The notes below the pieces were generated by a model. The model was not told the origin of the DNA. It saw only the letters and a program-made list of their open reading frames with translations, and ran no database searches. This document shows positions 43,919 through 54,800 of a DNA stretch of 64,000 nucleotides, piece by piece; within the stretch, counting starts at the first letter, position 1; every line of letters starts with the position of its first letter. Location: contig JAHHHV010000069.1 of NCBI GenBank assembly GCA_019359155.1, positions 62,001 to 126,000 on the forward strand, written 5' to 3'. The position numbers were made by a program, and so were the translations under genes. Source of the DNA: Pegethrix bostrychoides GSE-TBD4-15B. Lineage in GTDB: Bacteria > Cyanobacteriota > Cyanobacteriia > Elainellales > Elainellaceae.

Positions 43919-45550
43919 TTATCGTCGTCTGACGGGATATTTGGGCAGTGCCATAGACAAAATGCAGCAGAGACCACTCAGCATCAAACTCACCAGCAAA
44001 ACGGTTCGGATGCCGCTGACAGCGGCGTTTTGGATAATTGCAGGCAGTGATGCCTGGACAGTTTCCGGCAGCTGACTAAAAGCAGCCCTGATGTCTGGTC
44101 GAGAATAGGTCTGAATCATCGCTTGCAGGGTCGAAACCGTAGACTGACGCTGCTCAGCCGAAAGTTCTTTGCCCAGCAGGCTCAAGATGCTGTCTACAAT
44201 CTGCTGAGAAGCAAAAAAAATCAGCAGGGTTCCCAAGATTCCTCGCCCTAGCGAACTGCCTAAATTCTGAACCGGATTATAGATGCCAGCGCTCTCTGCC
44301 CGCTCTTCTGGCGCAGCAACCGACTGCGTTAAAGCGCTAATATAGGCCAAAAACAGCCCTGAGCCGCTGCCCATCACGATCAAAGCTGGCATCAAACTCA
44401 GAGCGGTAATCTCTACGTCGATTGTCCGGTATAGCAGCCAGAGTCCTGCCGTGAGCAACGCTAGGCCAATCTGGATGGCGTATCTGGGTGGAATCTGGTT
44501 CTCTAGGATGACAAACTTGAGCAGGATGATCAGAACCACGACCATTGTTAGGGTATAGGGCAGCACGGTTAGCGCCACTTCAAAGGCATTGAGCGGCAGC
44601 AGCGTCGGCAGAAATTGATAGAGGTTGAACTGAACCCCGGTGGTAATCAGCGTATGCAGCATGGCGACCAGCAGGCCAACGACGAAGCTGCGTTTACGAA
44701 GCAGCCCGACGCGCAGCAGCGACGCGCCAGAGTGAGAGCGAGCAACCTGACGCTGCCAAAATGTAAAAAGCCCCAGGCAGACGACACCTACCGCAATCAG
44801 GATAGGGACAATTGAAACCGCAAACGGCGGAATCACCACCCCAGCAATTGAAAACACTCGTTTGGGAATCCACCAGCCATATTCTCCGGCCAAGCTTATA
44901 CCTACCAAAATTGAGCCTAGCCCCAAAAAAGAAAACAGCCCGCCGACCCAGTCGATTAGATCATGGTCAGGCTGGACAACATTGGGAACGGGCTTTGACA
45001 GCAGCAAGATGATTAGCCCCATACCAATTGCAGGCGCAAATGCCCAGCGCCAGCCAAAGGTAGCGCCCAGCAATCCGCCCAAGATTGCGCCGGTTAGCCC
45101 GCCCAGCACCGAGCACAAAATAAAGCCTAGCGTTGCCTGCTCCTTAGCCTTGCCGTCCAGTGCGGCAGTCATCACTGCCCAAGGAGCGCTAACCAGCGGC
45201 GTAGCCCCCAGCCCGGTCAGCAGCGAAAAACTGACGACTAAAACGGCCATATCAGAGCTGAGGGCGGTGATGGCAATTCCAATGCCGTAGAGCAGCAGCC
45301 CGCCGACAAAGATGGGCTTGCGCCCGTAAAACCGACAGAGGTTCTCGCTGGTGGGCGCAAAGGAAGCTGTCACCAGCGAGAACAGCACCAGGACGCTCTG
45401 GATATAGCCCATGCTAGAGTCTAGAGCGTTGACGATCAGCGGCATCAGGGGCGGCATCACACCCATGCTGTAGGCAATCATAAACAGGGTGAGGCAGAGT
45501 CCCCCAAGGGTTCTGCGGTCGATTCTGCGCGTTCGCGTCTCGTCAGGCAT
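43919..45550 (-). CDS. MFS multidrug-type transporter, 14-TM DHA2-like
   Basis: 543 residues from the ATG at 45550; a longer frame (to 45649) would translate the iterons upstream and is unlikely. Hydrophobic segments fit 14 TM helices. The loop 2-3 motif appears as SENLCRFYGRKPIF (G-x-x-x-D/R-x-x-G-R-K/R) and motif C-like G-x-x-x-G-P/A residues occur in helix 5 (LGGLTGAILGGLLGATFGWRWAF). DHA2 pumps export drugs or small toxic metabolites with proton antiport. The soluble insert at about 455-500 (SLLGKELSAEQRQSTVSTLQ) before the last helix is typical of the group. It is preceded by four 14-bp iterons that look like a regulator site. Confidence 0.9.
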   Translation of the reverse strand: MPDETRTRRIDRRTLGGLCLTLFMIAYSMGVMPPLMPLIVNALDSSMGYIQSVLVLFSLVTASFAPTSENLCRFYGRKPIFVGGLLLYGIGIAITALSSDMAVLVVSFSLLTGLGATPLVSAPWAVMTAALDGKAKEQATLGFILCSVLGGLTGAILGGLLGATFGWRWAFAPAIGMGLIILLLSKPVPNVVQPDHDLIDWVGGLFSFLGLGSILVGISLAGEYGWWIPKRVFSIAGVVIPPFAVSIVPILIAVGVVCLGLFTFWQRQVARSHSGASLLRVGLLRKRSFVVGLLVAMLHTLITTGVQFNLYQFLPTLLPLNAFEVALTVLPYTLTMVVVLIILLKFVILENQIPPRYAIQIGLALLTAGLWLLYRTIDVEITALSLMPALIVMGSGSGLFLAYISALTQSVAAPEERAESAGIYNPVQNLGSSLGRGILGTLLIFFASQQIVDSILSLLGKELSAEQRQSTVSTLQAMIQTYSRPDIRAAFSQLPETVQASLPAIIQNAAVSGIRTVLLVSLMLSGLCCILSMALPKYPVRRR

Positions 45551-45567
45551 GATCCATGATGATCGGT

Positions 45568-45623
45568 ACTGATTTGATAATACTGGTTTGATAATACTGG
45601 TTTGATAGTACTGGTTTGATAAA
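45568..45623. promoter_or_regulatory. Four tandem 14-bp iterons upstream of the MFS gene
   Basis: Units ACTGATTTGATAAT, ACTGGTTTGATAAT, ACTGGTTTGATAGT and ACTGGTTTGATAAA lie head to tail, 18-73 bp before the MFS start. The unit length is not a multiple of three, against a coding role. A tandem binding site for a regulator or an expanded slippage tract are the two readings. No regulator gene is adjacent. Confidence 0.65.
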
Positions 45624-45969
45624 AACAAATCTCCAGATTGGCGGCTCACTCAAGCATTAGAAATCGTCATCGTATCCACCGTAAATCTCCTGAACTTTTA
45701 GCAGAAAATGACCGCAAGCAGGAAGATTTTACGGTTGTAATCTTGCAGTTTCGCAATAGGAAACCGCAGGAATTTAAACATTTTCAATCACCTCGAAAAA
45801 AGATTTCCGACAAGCCACAAACCTGATTGTTTTTGTCCGGATCTACCCTACCTCAAGAGGAGAAATATAGGGCGTGGTAATCACCGCTACAAATTTGACT
45901 CTAAGTCGAATTCAGGAATGATTGCCCAACAGCAACCAATCACAGTCCGTAAACAAAGGAGAATCTTTC
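45624..45969. other. Divergent intergenic region, MFS gene and RTX gene
   Basis: About 345 bp without a supported gene. It serves both the MFS gene (leftward) and the RTX gene (rightward). AAAGGAG at its right end is the RTX ribosome-binding site. No further repeats or clear promoter boxes were seen. Confidence 0.5.
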
Positions 45970-46740
45970 ATGGCAAACGTAATTCTAGGCACGATCGACG
46001 CTGACGATCTATTTGGTACTGAGCTAGACGATGTGATCAATGGTCTGGCAGGCGATGATCTGATTGTCGATGACGAAGGCGGCAATGATATCATCGATGG
46101 CGGAGAGGGGTTCGATGTCATTGAAGCCGGTACAGGCGATGATTTCGTGCTGGGCGGACTGGATGACGATATCGTTTTTGGCGAAGAAGGCAGCGACACG
46201 CTGTACGGCGGTGATGGCCTTGACCAACTGTTTGGCGGCGAAGGTAACGACATCATTTACGGTGAAGAAGGTGATGACATCATTGATGGCGAAGCTGGCG
46301 ATGACATCTTGCTGGGCGAAGCTGGCGTAGATACGCTGACGGGCGGTCTTGGCTCTGACTTTATTTCCGGTGGTGATGATGGCGATATTCTGAATTCTCA
46401 TACGTCACGGAACGCATCTCGGATCGCCGAGAAAGATGAGTTCTATCTAGGCGGTGGCGCTGGATTTAGCGATGAGGTAAACCTGTTCAGCAACTACTTG
46501 GGTGGTGTCGGTTCTACACGCCCCAAGACTGATACCTCTAAAGCGATCATCTTTGACTTTAACAAAGCAGATGACGTGCTCAACCTGCTAGATGTATCCT
46601 CGCGGTACAGCGTTCGCTCATCTGGCAACTTCTACGGCAGCAACCGAGCCGATACGGTAATTCTGCGCGGCAGCAACACCGTGGCTATCGTAGTGGATCA
46701 AGCTTTGAGAGCCTCTGATCTGGGTCAAGTTGTGATCTAG
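45970..46740 (+). CDS. RTX-repeat calcium-binding protein
   Basis: 256 residues from ATG 45970 (AAAGGAG 9 nt upstream). Residues about 10-140 are strings of very acidic nonapeptides (GGEGNDIIYGEEGDDIIDG type) that form a Ca2+-binding beta-roll. Residues about 150-256 form a C-terminal domain (FYLGGGAGFSDEVNLF, AIIFDFNKADDVLNLLD, AIVVDQALRASDLGQVVI) common in cyanobacterial exported RTX proteins and likely to include the type I secretion signal. It is unrelated in detail to the RTX gene at 14308-15756. A strong bidirectional terminator follows. Confidence 0.87.
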   Translation: MANVILGTIDADDLFGTELDDVINGLAGDDLIVDDEGGNDIIDGGEGFDVIEAGTGDDFVLGGLDDDIVFGEEGSDTLYGGDGLDQLFGGEGNDIIYGEEGDDIIDGEAGDDILLGEAGVDTLTGGLGSDFISGGDDGDILNSHTSRNASRIAEKDEFYLGGGAGFSDEVNLFSNYLGGVGSTRPKTDTSKAIIFDFNKADDVLNLLDVSSRYSVRSSGNFYGSNRADTVILRGSNTVAIVVDQALRASDLGQVVI

Positions 46741-46763
46741 ATTATTTTAGACTAAATATTCTG

Positions 46764-46796
46764 ATGATGGGGATGTAATTGCTGCATCCCCATCAT
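46764..46796. terminator. Bidirectional terminator between RTX and glgA genes
   Basis: Perfect 12-bp stem ATGATGGGGATG/CATCCCCATCAT with a 9-nt loop. On the plus strand it is followed by TCCTATTTG. It sits 24 nt past the RTX stop and 3 nt past the convergent glgA stop. Confidence 0.85.
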
Positions 46797-46798
46797 TC

Positions 46799-48274
46799 CT
46801 ATTTGTGCCGAACGAACTCATAGATTTTTAAGTAGTCAGTCCCAGGATTTTTCCAAGAATAATCGTAGGCCATGCCCTGCTTCATCAATAGCCGAAACTC
46901 TTGTGGATAGCTGTGCCACAGTCCAATCGCTCGATCCATCGCCGACTCTAGCGCCTGCTGATCGGTCTGGTAGAACACATAGCCGTTGCGCTCTTTCGGC
47001 AGATGCGTCTGGTCGTGATCGCGGTCGAAGACGGTATTGGCTAAGCCACCGACACAGCGCACGATCGGAATTGTGCCGTATCGTAGGCCGATCATTTGGG
47101 TCAGGCCGCAGGGTTCGTAGTTGCTAGGCACGATGATCAGATCTGCTCCGGCATAGATCAAATGCGACAGCTCTTCGTTGAAGCCTAGCTCTAGATGCAC
47201 GTCTGGGTTGTCATTCAAGAAGTCTTTCTCATGCCAGAACCACTGGTTAATTCCAGCTTCGGTGGCGGAACCAAGCAGCACAAACTGAGCGCTGCGCTGC
47301 ATGGCGTAGTAGATAGCGTGATGCACCAAATGCACGCCCTTTTGATCATCTAGTCGGCCAATAAAGCAGATCAGCGGATGCTTAGAGTCCCGCAGCAGCA
47401 GACGTTCGCGCAGGGCTTTTTTGTTTTTCTGCTTGTCGTCTATTTTATCTTGGCTGTAGTTGTAGGGAATATAGCGATCGACCTCTGGATTCCAAACGTC
47501 GTAGTCAATGCCGTTGAGAATGCCGCCAAATTTGTTTTGATGAAGCTCCAGGGTATGACCCAAACCATAGCCAAACTCGCCATAGTGAGCCTCCCAAGCG
47601 TGGTTTGGCGAAACAGTCGTGACAAAGTTAGAGTAGACAATGCCGCCCTTCATAAAGTTGAGCGCAAACGGATTAAAGTTATCTCGCATCCGGCTGTACT
47701 CAAAGTAATATTCTGGGTTATTCAAACCCGTTGCTGCCAGCACATCCGCACCCGACATTCCTTGATGCTTGAAGTTGTGGATTGTGTAACAGACCCGCTG
47801 GTAGGCTAAGCCGTGATGCTTGTAAATTTCATACAGCAGCACCGGAATTAAGCCGGTCTGCCAGTCGTGACAATGGATAATATCTGGCTTCTTGCTGCTC
47901 TGCTGCAAAAACTCTAGCGCTGCTTTGCTAAAAAACGCAAAACGCATGTAGTCATCATGCGCCCCGTACACGCAGCCCCGGTTGAAGAAATTATCCTGCG
48001 AATGCGGCTCAATAAAAAAGCACTGCCGCCCATGCACCCAGCCGCAGAACACCGTGCAGTAAATCGCTGCGTCGTACCAGGGCACGCGCAGATCGCGGTA
48101 GGCTTCGTGCAGCCCCCAGATCTGGTCGTAACGCATACAGTCATACTTCGGCAGGACAATTTCGACTGTATGACCTCGAATTTCCAGCTCTCGGCTCAGC
48201 CCGTAAACCACATCGCCTAAGCCTCCGGCTTTGATCACGGGAGCACATTCAGAGGCAACCTGCACGATGTACAT
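46799..48274 (-). CDS. glgA2: Glycogen synthase (second paralogue)
   Basis: 491 residues of GT5 fold. It adds glucose from ADP-glucose to glycogen. The ADP-glucose site KAGGLGDVV (about 16-24), IHCHDWQTGLIPVLL, GILNGIDYDVWNPE, FIGRLDDQKGVH and the late SNYEPCGLTQMIGLRYG are all intact. It is the second glycogen synthase in the window. Cyanobacteria often carry two isoforms, one more distributive and one making longer chains. Same strand as trpD and the other glgA, with an 84-bp gap from trpD. Confidence 0.95.
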   Translation of the reverse strand: MYIVQVASECAPVIKAGGLGDVVYGLSRELEIRGHTVEIVLPKYDCMRYDQIWGLHEAYRDLRVPWYDAAIYCTVFCGWVHGRQCFFIEPHSQDNFFNRGCVYGAHDDYMRFAFFSKAALEFLQQSSKKPDIIHCHDWQTGLIPVLLYEIYKHHGLAYQRVCYTIHNFKHQGMSGADVLAATGLNNPEYYFEYSRMRDNFNPFALNFMKGGIVYSNFVTTVSPNHAWEAHYGEFGYGLGHTLELHQNKFGGILNGIDYDVWNPEVDRYIPYNYSQDKIDDKQKNKKALRERLLLRDSKHPLICFIGRLDDQKGVHLVHHAIYYAMQRSAQFVLLGSATEAGINQWFWHEKDFLNDNPDVHLELGFNEELSHLIYAGADLIIVPSNYEPCGLTQMIGLRYGTIPIVRCVGGLANTVFDRDHDQTHLPKERNGYVFYQTDQQALESAMDRAIGLWHSYPQEFRLLMKQGMAYDYSWKNPGTDYLKIYEFVRHK

Positions 48275-48358
48275 TTTTACTCCTCACTCAGGAAAAATTG
48301 CTTGAAAAAATATCGAGACAATAGCTGCCAGACTTAAATTCTCTGCGCCAATCGCACT

Positions 48359-49441
48359 CTACTCCAAAAAGCTGCCCAATTCCTCTACCTTTTGCCATGC
48401 TGTACCGCTTGCCAAAATCTCTTTTGCCAGAGTCACGCCTGCGGCGTAGGTTTGGGTGCGGTCTGCCAGGGCAGGAACGGCACCCCCAACGGCCAAAGCT
48501 AGCGCTGCATTCACGGCCACTGCATCCTGCTGAGCGGCTGTGCCTTGACCTTGCAGTACGGCCTGCAATATCGCGGCGTTGTCACTAACTTCGCCGCCGC
48601 GCAAGGCTGCCAGCGGAGCAGGCATCACCCCCAGCGCTTCAGGATCGATTGCCAGCGGCTGGATCTGCCCGTTTGACAGAATTGCCAGATCGGTCGGCTG
48701 AGCTAGCCCCACTTCGTCAAGTCGCTCGCGGCCATGCAGCACGATCGCCTCCGGGCGACCCAAAATTTGCAGCGCCTCGGCCACCGTCTGCACCACGCCC
48801 GCTTCAAACACGCCCATCACCTGTCCGGTAATCGGCAGTGGGTTGACCAATGGCCCCAGCAGATTAAACACCGTGCGGACTTTCAGGCTTTTGCGAACCG
48901 GAGCTAGCGGTTTTAGCGCCGGATGCCAGCCCGGAGCAAACAGAAACGTAATCCCCACCTCGCGCACCGCCGCCGCAATTCGAGCCGGGTCAGCCGTCAG
49001 ATTAATCCCTAGCGCCTCCAGCACATCTGCCGAGCCAACCTTGCTAGAAGCCGAGCGATTGCCGTGTTTGGCCACCGCAATGCCAGCTGCTGCCGCCACA
49101 AACGCCGCCGCCGTGGAGATGTTGAAGGTTGAGGAGCGGTCGCCGCCTGTGCCGCAGGTGTCAATCAAGGGAGTCGGTAAATCGGTGAGCAGCAAGCCTT
49201 TGGAGCGCGACTGAGATTGCAGTACCTGCGCCATACCCGCCAGCTCTGAGGCCGCCAGCCCTTTCATTTGCAGCGACGTCAAAATCGCCCCAGACAGCAG
49301 CTCCGGAATTGACTCGCTCAGCCAGCCCTGCATGAGTGCCGCCGACTGATCCAGGCTGAGCGACTGCCGATCCATCAACTGCTGCAACAGCAGCGACCAA
49401 TCGGTATCCGGCGTTTCAATCAGAGAAGTAGAATCACTCAT
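48359..49441 (-). CDS. trpD: Anthranilate phosphoribosyltransferase
   Basis: 360 residues, complete. It joins anthranilate and PRPP in tryptophan synthesis. The PRPP-binding and Mg-binding motifs [17 protein letters not shown] and [21 protein letters not shown] are present, as is the anthranilate-site region [18 protein letters not shown]. No other trp gene is nearby. The ATG lies 3 nt after the stop of the upstream glgA, so the two are almost certainly co-transcribed. Confidence 0.96.
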   Translation of the reverse strand: MSDSTSLIETPDTDWSLLLQQLMDRQSLSLDQSAALMQGWLSESIPELLSGAILTSLQMKGLAASELAGMAQVLQSQSRSKGLLLTDLPTPLIDTCGTGGDRSSTFNISTAAAFVAAAAGIAVAKHGNRSASSKVGSADVLEALGINLTADPARIAAAVREVGITFLFAPGWHPALKPLAPVRKSLKVRTVFNLLGPLVNPLPITGQVMGVFEAGVVQTVAEALQILGRPEAIVLHGRERLDEVGLAQPTDLAILSNGQIQPLAIDPEALGVMPAPLAALRGGEVSDNAAILQAVLQGQGTAAQQDAVAVNAALALAVGGAVPALADRTQTYAAGVTLAKEILASGTAWQKVEELGSFLE

Positions 49442-49444
49442 GCC

Positions 49445-50911
49445 CTAACGCACCAGTTCCGGACGGCGATCTTCAGGCTTTTCGTCAGGCTTGCTGGATT
49501 TCCCGTCCGGTTGAGCAGGCGCAGCGGCTTCGGCAGGTAACCCGAGCAGATTGCGGTAGAGGCTGATATAGTCGTGAGCCGATTTCGTCCAGCTAAAGTC
49601 CTGCGCCATGCCCCGCCGCTGTAGCTCACGCCACTGATCTTTGAACTGGAACGCCTCCCAAGCCCGCACCATACAGGTGTAGAGATCCAGCGGCTCGTAG
49701 CGATCAAAGCAGTAGCCTGTGCCCGTGGCTTTGGCTGGCTCAAAATGCTGCACCGTGTCTACCAAGCCGCCCGTGCGTCGCACAATCGGCACGCAGCCGT
49801 AGCGCAGCGCCAGCATTTGGCTAATGCCACAGGGTTCAAACCGCGAAGGCATTAAAAAGGCATCTGATCCGGCGTAGATGCGGCGCGCCAGCGTGTCATT
49901 ATGCAGCAGGTAGGCCGAAACTCGTCCCGGATAGCGCGAGGCAATCTGCCAGAGCTGCGTTTCGTAGTAGCGGTCGCCCGTCCCAAGTACCACAAACTGC
50001 GCGTTGGTGTAGGAAACAAACCGATCCATCATTTGTAGAATCAGATCTAACCCTTTCTGCTCCACCAGCCGCGACACCATCCCCACCAAAAAGGCACCAG
50101 AGTTTACCTCCAGCCCCAGTTCCTCTTGCAGCGTCACCTTGTTGGCAGAGCGCTGATCGAGCGTATCCGGTGTGAAGTTCTGGGTGATTACCCGGTCGGT
50201 GGCCGGATTGTAGAGGTCGCGGTCGATGCCGTTGAGGATACCGGAAGTTTTGCCGCTAATAAACGACAGCAGCCCGTCCAGCCCTTCGCCGTAGGCCGGG
50301 GTTTTGATCTGCTCGGCGTAGGTGGGTGAGACAGTGGTTACCCAGTCGGCAAACTGCACGGCGGCGGCCATCGTGTTGTGGCCTTCCATATACCAGGGGC
50401 ACCAGGTCATCTGATCCAAGCGCCAGCGCCAAGGTCCCTGATAGGCAAAGTTGTGAATTGTGAAAATTGTCTTGATATCGGGCGTTTGGTGCAGCCAGAC
50501 CGGAATCATGCCCGTGTGCCAGTCGTGGCAATGCACAATTTCGGGTCGCCAGTCGTAGTTCCAGCAGAATTCAGCGGCTCCGTTGGCAAACAGCGTGAAC
50601 CGCCAATCTTCGTCTTCGCCAGAGTAGACCCGGCGTGGCAGAAAGGAAGGGTGGCCAAACAGATAGAGCGGCACGTCGGTTCCGGGCAAGACCGACTCGT
50701 AGACGCTAAACTCCTGAAACATCGCCGTGCCTGACCAGACGGGCTTGGCCGGGATCTTCATTTTGTCGGGCAGGAAGCCGTAGTAGGGCAGAAAAATGCG
50801 GACATCATGCCCCATTTTGCGGAGCACCTTCGGCAAGGCTCCTACCACATCTCCCATGCCGCCGACCTTAGCGACGGGAACGGCTTCTGCTGCAACAAAC
50901 AAAATTCGCAT
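49445..50911 (-). CDS. glgA1: Glycogen synthase (first paralogue)
   Basis: 488 residues from the ATG at 50911, where the GT5 domain begins ([27 protein letters not shown]). A longer frame to 51076 reads an unlikely basic N-terminus. Motifs: [43 protein letters not shown] and [17 protein letters not shown]. The last 30 residues form a Pro/Asp/Lys-rich tail ([15 protein letters not shown]) not found in the other paralogue. It heads the glgA-trpD-glgA run. Confidence 0.95.
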   Translation of the reverse strand: MRILFVAAEAVPVAKVGGMGDVVGALPKVLRKMGHDVRIFLPYYGFLPDKMKIPAKPVWSGTAMFQEFSVYESVLPGTDVPLYLFGHPSFLPRRVYSGEDEDWRFTLFANGAAEFCWNYDWRPEIVHCHDWHTGMIPVWLHQTPDIKTIFTIHNFAYQGPWRWRLDQMTWCPWYMEGHNTMAAAVQFADWVTTVSPTYAEQIKTPAYGEGLDGLLSFISGKTSGILNGIDRDLYNPATDRVITQNFTPDTLDQRSANKVTLQEELGLEVNSGAFLVGMVSRLVEQKGLDLILQMMDRFVSYTNAQFVVLGTGDRYYETQLWQIASRYPGRVSAYLLHNDTLARRIYAGSDAFLMPSRFEPCGISQMLALRYGCVPIVRRTGGLVDTVQHFEPAKATGTGYCFDRYEPLDLYTCMVRAWEAFQFKDQWRELQRRGMAQDFSWTKSAHDYISLYRNLLGLPAEAAAPAQPDGKSSKPDEKPEDRRPELVR

Positions 50912-51297
50912 ATTAATTCTCTCGTAAGTTCCCTGAGGTTGGGTCAATCTAGCCTTCAGTCCCTGCATTTCATCCTGCATCTCACAGCTTGATTGACGCT
51001 CAATCTTTGCTGGCGACCCCACCCTAAATTTACAACAAAGCCTCTCCAAAAATTTTCTGGATTTTCGCTCAGTCACAGCTGCTGCCCCAGCGAAAGCTGT
51101 TGATCAGTCCGCAGCTCAAGCGATAGGCCGGATGGTTTATTAAAAATTTATCAAAACTTTTCCCGGTCGCCCTAGATGGCCACTATGCTGAACCTATGCT
51201 TGACTTACGCTGAATTGATTAGGAAAGTCAGACTGAGGGCTAGACTGGAAACTGAGCTACACAGGACGATTGTACGGACGACTGAAGTGAGGTGGGC
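50912..51297. other. Divergent promoter region, glgA1 and comFB
   Basis: About 386 bp with AT-rich patches (around 51135-51165) and a TTGACT hexamer at 51200-51205 but no convincing paired -10. No gene is supported inside. Confidence 0.45.
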
Positions 51298-51861
51298 GTG
51301 AGTATCTATAAGAACGTTATGGAGCTATTGGTTGAGGAGGAGGTCGCGGTTCAGTTTAAGGCTCTCTCCCCCAAAGTCGCCACCTATGTCAATCAGGTTG
51401 AGTGGGTGGCCTATGCGCTGAATCAGCTGCCGCCCCTCTATGCGACCAGCGAGAAAGGCTTGCACCATCAAATGCAGCGCGGTAGAGCCAAGCATAGCGC
51501 TGAAATTAAGCAAGCTGTGGGACGGGCACTGGCCGCAATCCGCCGTGACCCGCTCCGCTCCTCGGTGCCGTTGGAGTCGCCATTTGCCCCCTTTCGGGAG
51601 GTGCTGCTGCGCCTGCGCGCTTTGCTAAGAAATGAGCAGCTGGAGTGGGACATGATCCCGCTGGCCGTTGAGCAGGCAATTACGCATCAGCCGCACCCCC
51701 AGCGACAGGCCGCTGCCGTCCAAAGATCGACGAGCTACAGTCCGGTGACTGAAGCCCCGCAGGTGGCTGCACCGCCAACCCCGCGCGCCACGACTATTTC
51801 GCGGCCTGCGGTACAAGAAGAGAATTTTGGCTGGGACGATCCGCTCTACAACCCTCGCTAA
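51298..51861 (+). CDS. ComFB-domain protein (late competence protein family)
   Basis: 187 residues from a GTG at 51298 with GAGGTG upstream; a GTG at 51292 is an alternative. Residues about 1-60 give the ComFB signature (YKNVMELLVEEEVAVQF, YVNQVEWVAYALNQLPPLYATSEKG). The remainder is a Pro/Ala/Thr-rich tail ending FGWDDPLYNPR. ComFB proteins of cyanobacteria have been reported as cyclic-dinucleotide receptors influencing motility and competence. That role is family knowledge, not visible here. Convergent with the UPF0182 gene. Confidence 0.88.
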   Translation: MSIYKNVMELLVEEEVAVQFKALSPKVATYVNQVEWVAYALNQLPPLYATSEKGLHHQMQRGRAKHSAEIKQAVGRALAAIRRDPLRSSVPLESPFAPFREVLLRLRALLRNEQLEWDMIPLAVEQAITHQPHPQRQAAAVQRSTSYSPVTEAPQVAAPPTPRATTISRPAVQEENFGWDDPLYNPR

Positions 51862-51892
51862 GCTGCCTTCTGGATCTAGGAACATCTGAAGT

Positions 51893-54800
51893 CTAGAGTT
51901 CAGGCTCAGGCGGCTCCGTGGTTCGCAGAATTGGAGCTTCGGTATCGTCAGCCTCCAAGAAAATGGCGTTCAGCGCGCCTTCGAGCGTCTCGGCCATTAC
52001 GATTCGGCTGCCATAGACTGCAATCACCCGCACCAGTGTCGGGATCTGATTTTGTTCGGCAATCAGGTACAGCGGCTCGATATACAGCAGCGACTGCTCG
52101 ATAGGAATCACGATCAGATTGCCCTGTGCTGCCCGCGATCCCCGGCGATTCCACAGCGAGATCCGCTCCGAGATCACCGGATCCTGGTTGATCCGGGCTT
52201 CAATTTGTTCAGGTCCAAACACCAGCTCCTGCTTCGGGAAGATGTAGAGCAAAATTTTGCCATACTGATTGCCGTCCGAGCGAGCTGCCGTCCAGGCAAT
52301 CAGGTTGTTGCGCTGGGCAGGCGTAAAAGGTTGCAGCAGCACAAACTCCTCGCTGCTAGCAATTGGCAGCTTCATGATCAGGTAGTAGGGATCCACCACC
52401 TGCTGCTCGCTGTTGTAGATTTCGTTGGGGGCCCGCCACTGGTCTTCGCGGTTGTAGAAGACAATCGGGTCAGTCATGTGGTAAGTCATCAGCTGGTTGG
52501 CCTGCACGCGCAGATAGTCCTGCGGGTATCGGACATGCTGACGCAGCGCCAGCGGCATGTCAGAGAGCGGTCGAAAAATGTTGGGGAAGATGCGGCTCCA
52601 GGCTTGAATCACCGGATCTTGCGGGTCGGCAATATAGAACGTAACTGAGCCATGATAGGCATCCACCAGGACTTTGACTGAGTTGCGAATGTAGTTGAAG
52701 TCGTTGTCAAGCGGGTCAGAATAAGGGTAGCGGTCACTGGTTGTATAGGCATCAATCATCCAGTAGAGATAGCTATCGTCAGCCTGACTCGCCTGACCCG
52801 CCTGACCCGCCTGCGGAGACTGGTGCTGCCACTGCTTGTTGCCCGTATCTGCCACCACCAGATAAGGGTCGCTGTCGTAGCGTAAAAACGGGGCGATGGT
52901 CTTGATCCGCTCGTTAATGTTGCGGCGGAACAGCAGCTTGCTCTGAGGCGTAAAGTCGTCTGTGAACAGCATCTGCCAGTCTTTGAGGTGCTTGGCGTAG
53001 AGCAGGCGCTGGGCTAAGTTGCCAATACTGACTCCGTCCCAACCGTCGTAACGGTTGTAGACGTTATCGCTGCCGCTGGGGTAGTCTAGCTCCTCCAGGC
53101 GCGTCTGGGTCATGACGTAGGTATCGGTGAGTTCGCCAAAATAGATCCGAGGCTTGCCGGTAGGGAGAGCGCCGCGAATGCGCGGATCTTCGGTCGTTTC
53201 GATGCCGCGAATCAAATAGTCAGGTAGCCCGCCCTCAGCCACCCGATTCACGGGGCTGACCGTAAAACCATAGCCATGCGTATAGACAAGATGCTGATTC
53301 ACCCAGGTTTGAGCGGCGGCAGGCACAGCGCTGTAGTCCAGCTCACGCGCCGCGATCAGCACCTGCTGCTGGATCGTCTGGCCTGCTTCGTTGGGCAAGC
53401 TATAGCGATCAATATCGGCATCTGGAAATTCGTAGTAGAGCCGAATCCGCTGAAGCTGGCGGTTGGTTTCCAGCAGCGGGCGTTTGTCCCAGAGCCGAAT
53501 ATTTTCAATCGTCAGGTCGTTGGCTTGCAGCGAGGCGCGCGTCAGATTATCGCTGGGGTTAAAGGTTTCGACCTCGACTTTATCCAGGTTAAAGCCTTGT
53601 CGGGTCAGGGCAATGGTGCGCTGAATAAAAGGCTGCTCTAACTGCAACTCGTTGGGTAAGACAATCAGCTGCTGCACAATCAGCGGCAGCAAGCCCGCTA
53701 GCAGCAGCGAAACTAGCAGATAAGCCCCCAGCCCCCAGCGTAGCGGTGTTAGCAACGATGGTTTGAGCGATGGGGCAGCGGCTTTAGGAGGCAAGTTGGG
53801 ACGCAAAATCGCCTCACGGTAGCGACGATAAGACGGAATGCGCTGCTCAAGTTCAGCCAAGACAGAGGGTGAGGCAGGCCGTGAGATAGGAGGTGAGACA
53901 GGCCGCGACGAATCCGGTAAATCGCTCAATCTAGGCAGCCTGGGCAGTGCAGTGCGCGCCTCCCGCAGCCGGATCGCATGGTTAAACAGCCAGCCAGCAA
54001 TCGGCAGCGCCGCCAGACTCAGCAGCCTGTAGACGGGCAGCTGCACTGCTACGCCCGTATAGGCCGCGCCATAGGTCGCGCCAGAAGCGTCATAGAGCAG
54101 CTTATAGCGATCCAGCCAGTAGCCGCAGCCCATCATCAGCACAAGCCAGCCAGCTAGCCAGCAAAGATGCCGCAGCTGACGCGCCGAAAAGCCTGGAAAA
54201 TAGCCCTGGCTCAGGCTATCTGCCGAGAGCAAATAGGTCAAGCTGACTGCCAAAAAGCAAAGCGCCGCCAGCCCCAGCAGCCAAAACTCTAGCAGCTCCA
54301 ATAGCGGCAGCGTAAAGATATAGAACCCGACGTCGGTTTCAAATAGCGGCTCGGTGGCGTTAAACGGAATTGAATTCAGCGCCAGCAGCAGCAGATCCCA
54401 GCGCTCAGACAGCACCAGCATAAACATCAGGCTCACTAGCAGCGCCACGACTCGCAGCGTCAGCCGTGGATAGATCAGCAGCAGCAGCGTCATCCCCGCG
54501 ACCAGCAAGAGCTGCCAGGGCTGAGATAGTCCGGCTTGCAGCAGGTTCCAGAGCGCGCGCTGGTCAAACTTCAGCGGCACGGGCAGCGTCGTGCTGCGGA
54601 GACTGAGATTGGGATGCCAGTGGGTGGCGGCAATCTGCCCGTAGTAGATCAAGCTAGCGGCCAGAATAGCGCTCAGCAGCAGCACCAGCGGCAGCAGCCT
54701 CCAGAGTCGCATTGAGCCAGACCGCTGAGGCCGCTCAATCTCAAATTCGGGCGACGGCCAAACCTGGCGCTGAGCAATGTCTAGCTGCAGCCCTAGCAGC

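Noticed and set aside
45550-45649. Longer MFS N-terminus
   Set aside because: It would translate the 14-bp iterons; the ATG at 45550 directly precedes the expected first cytosolic segment.
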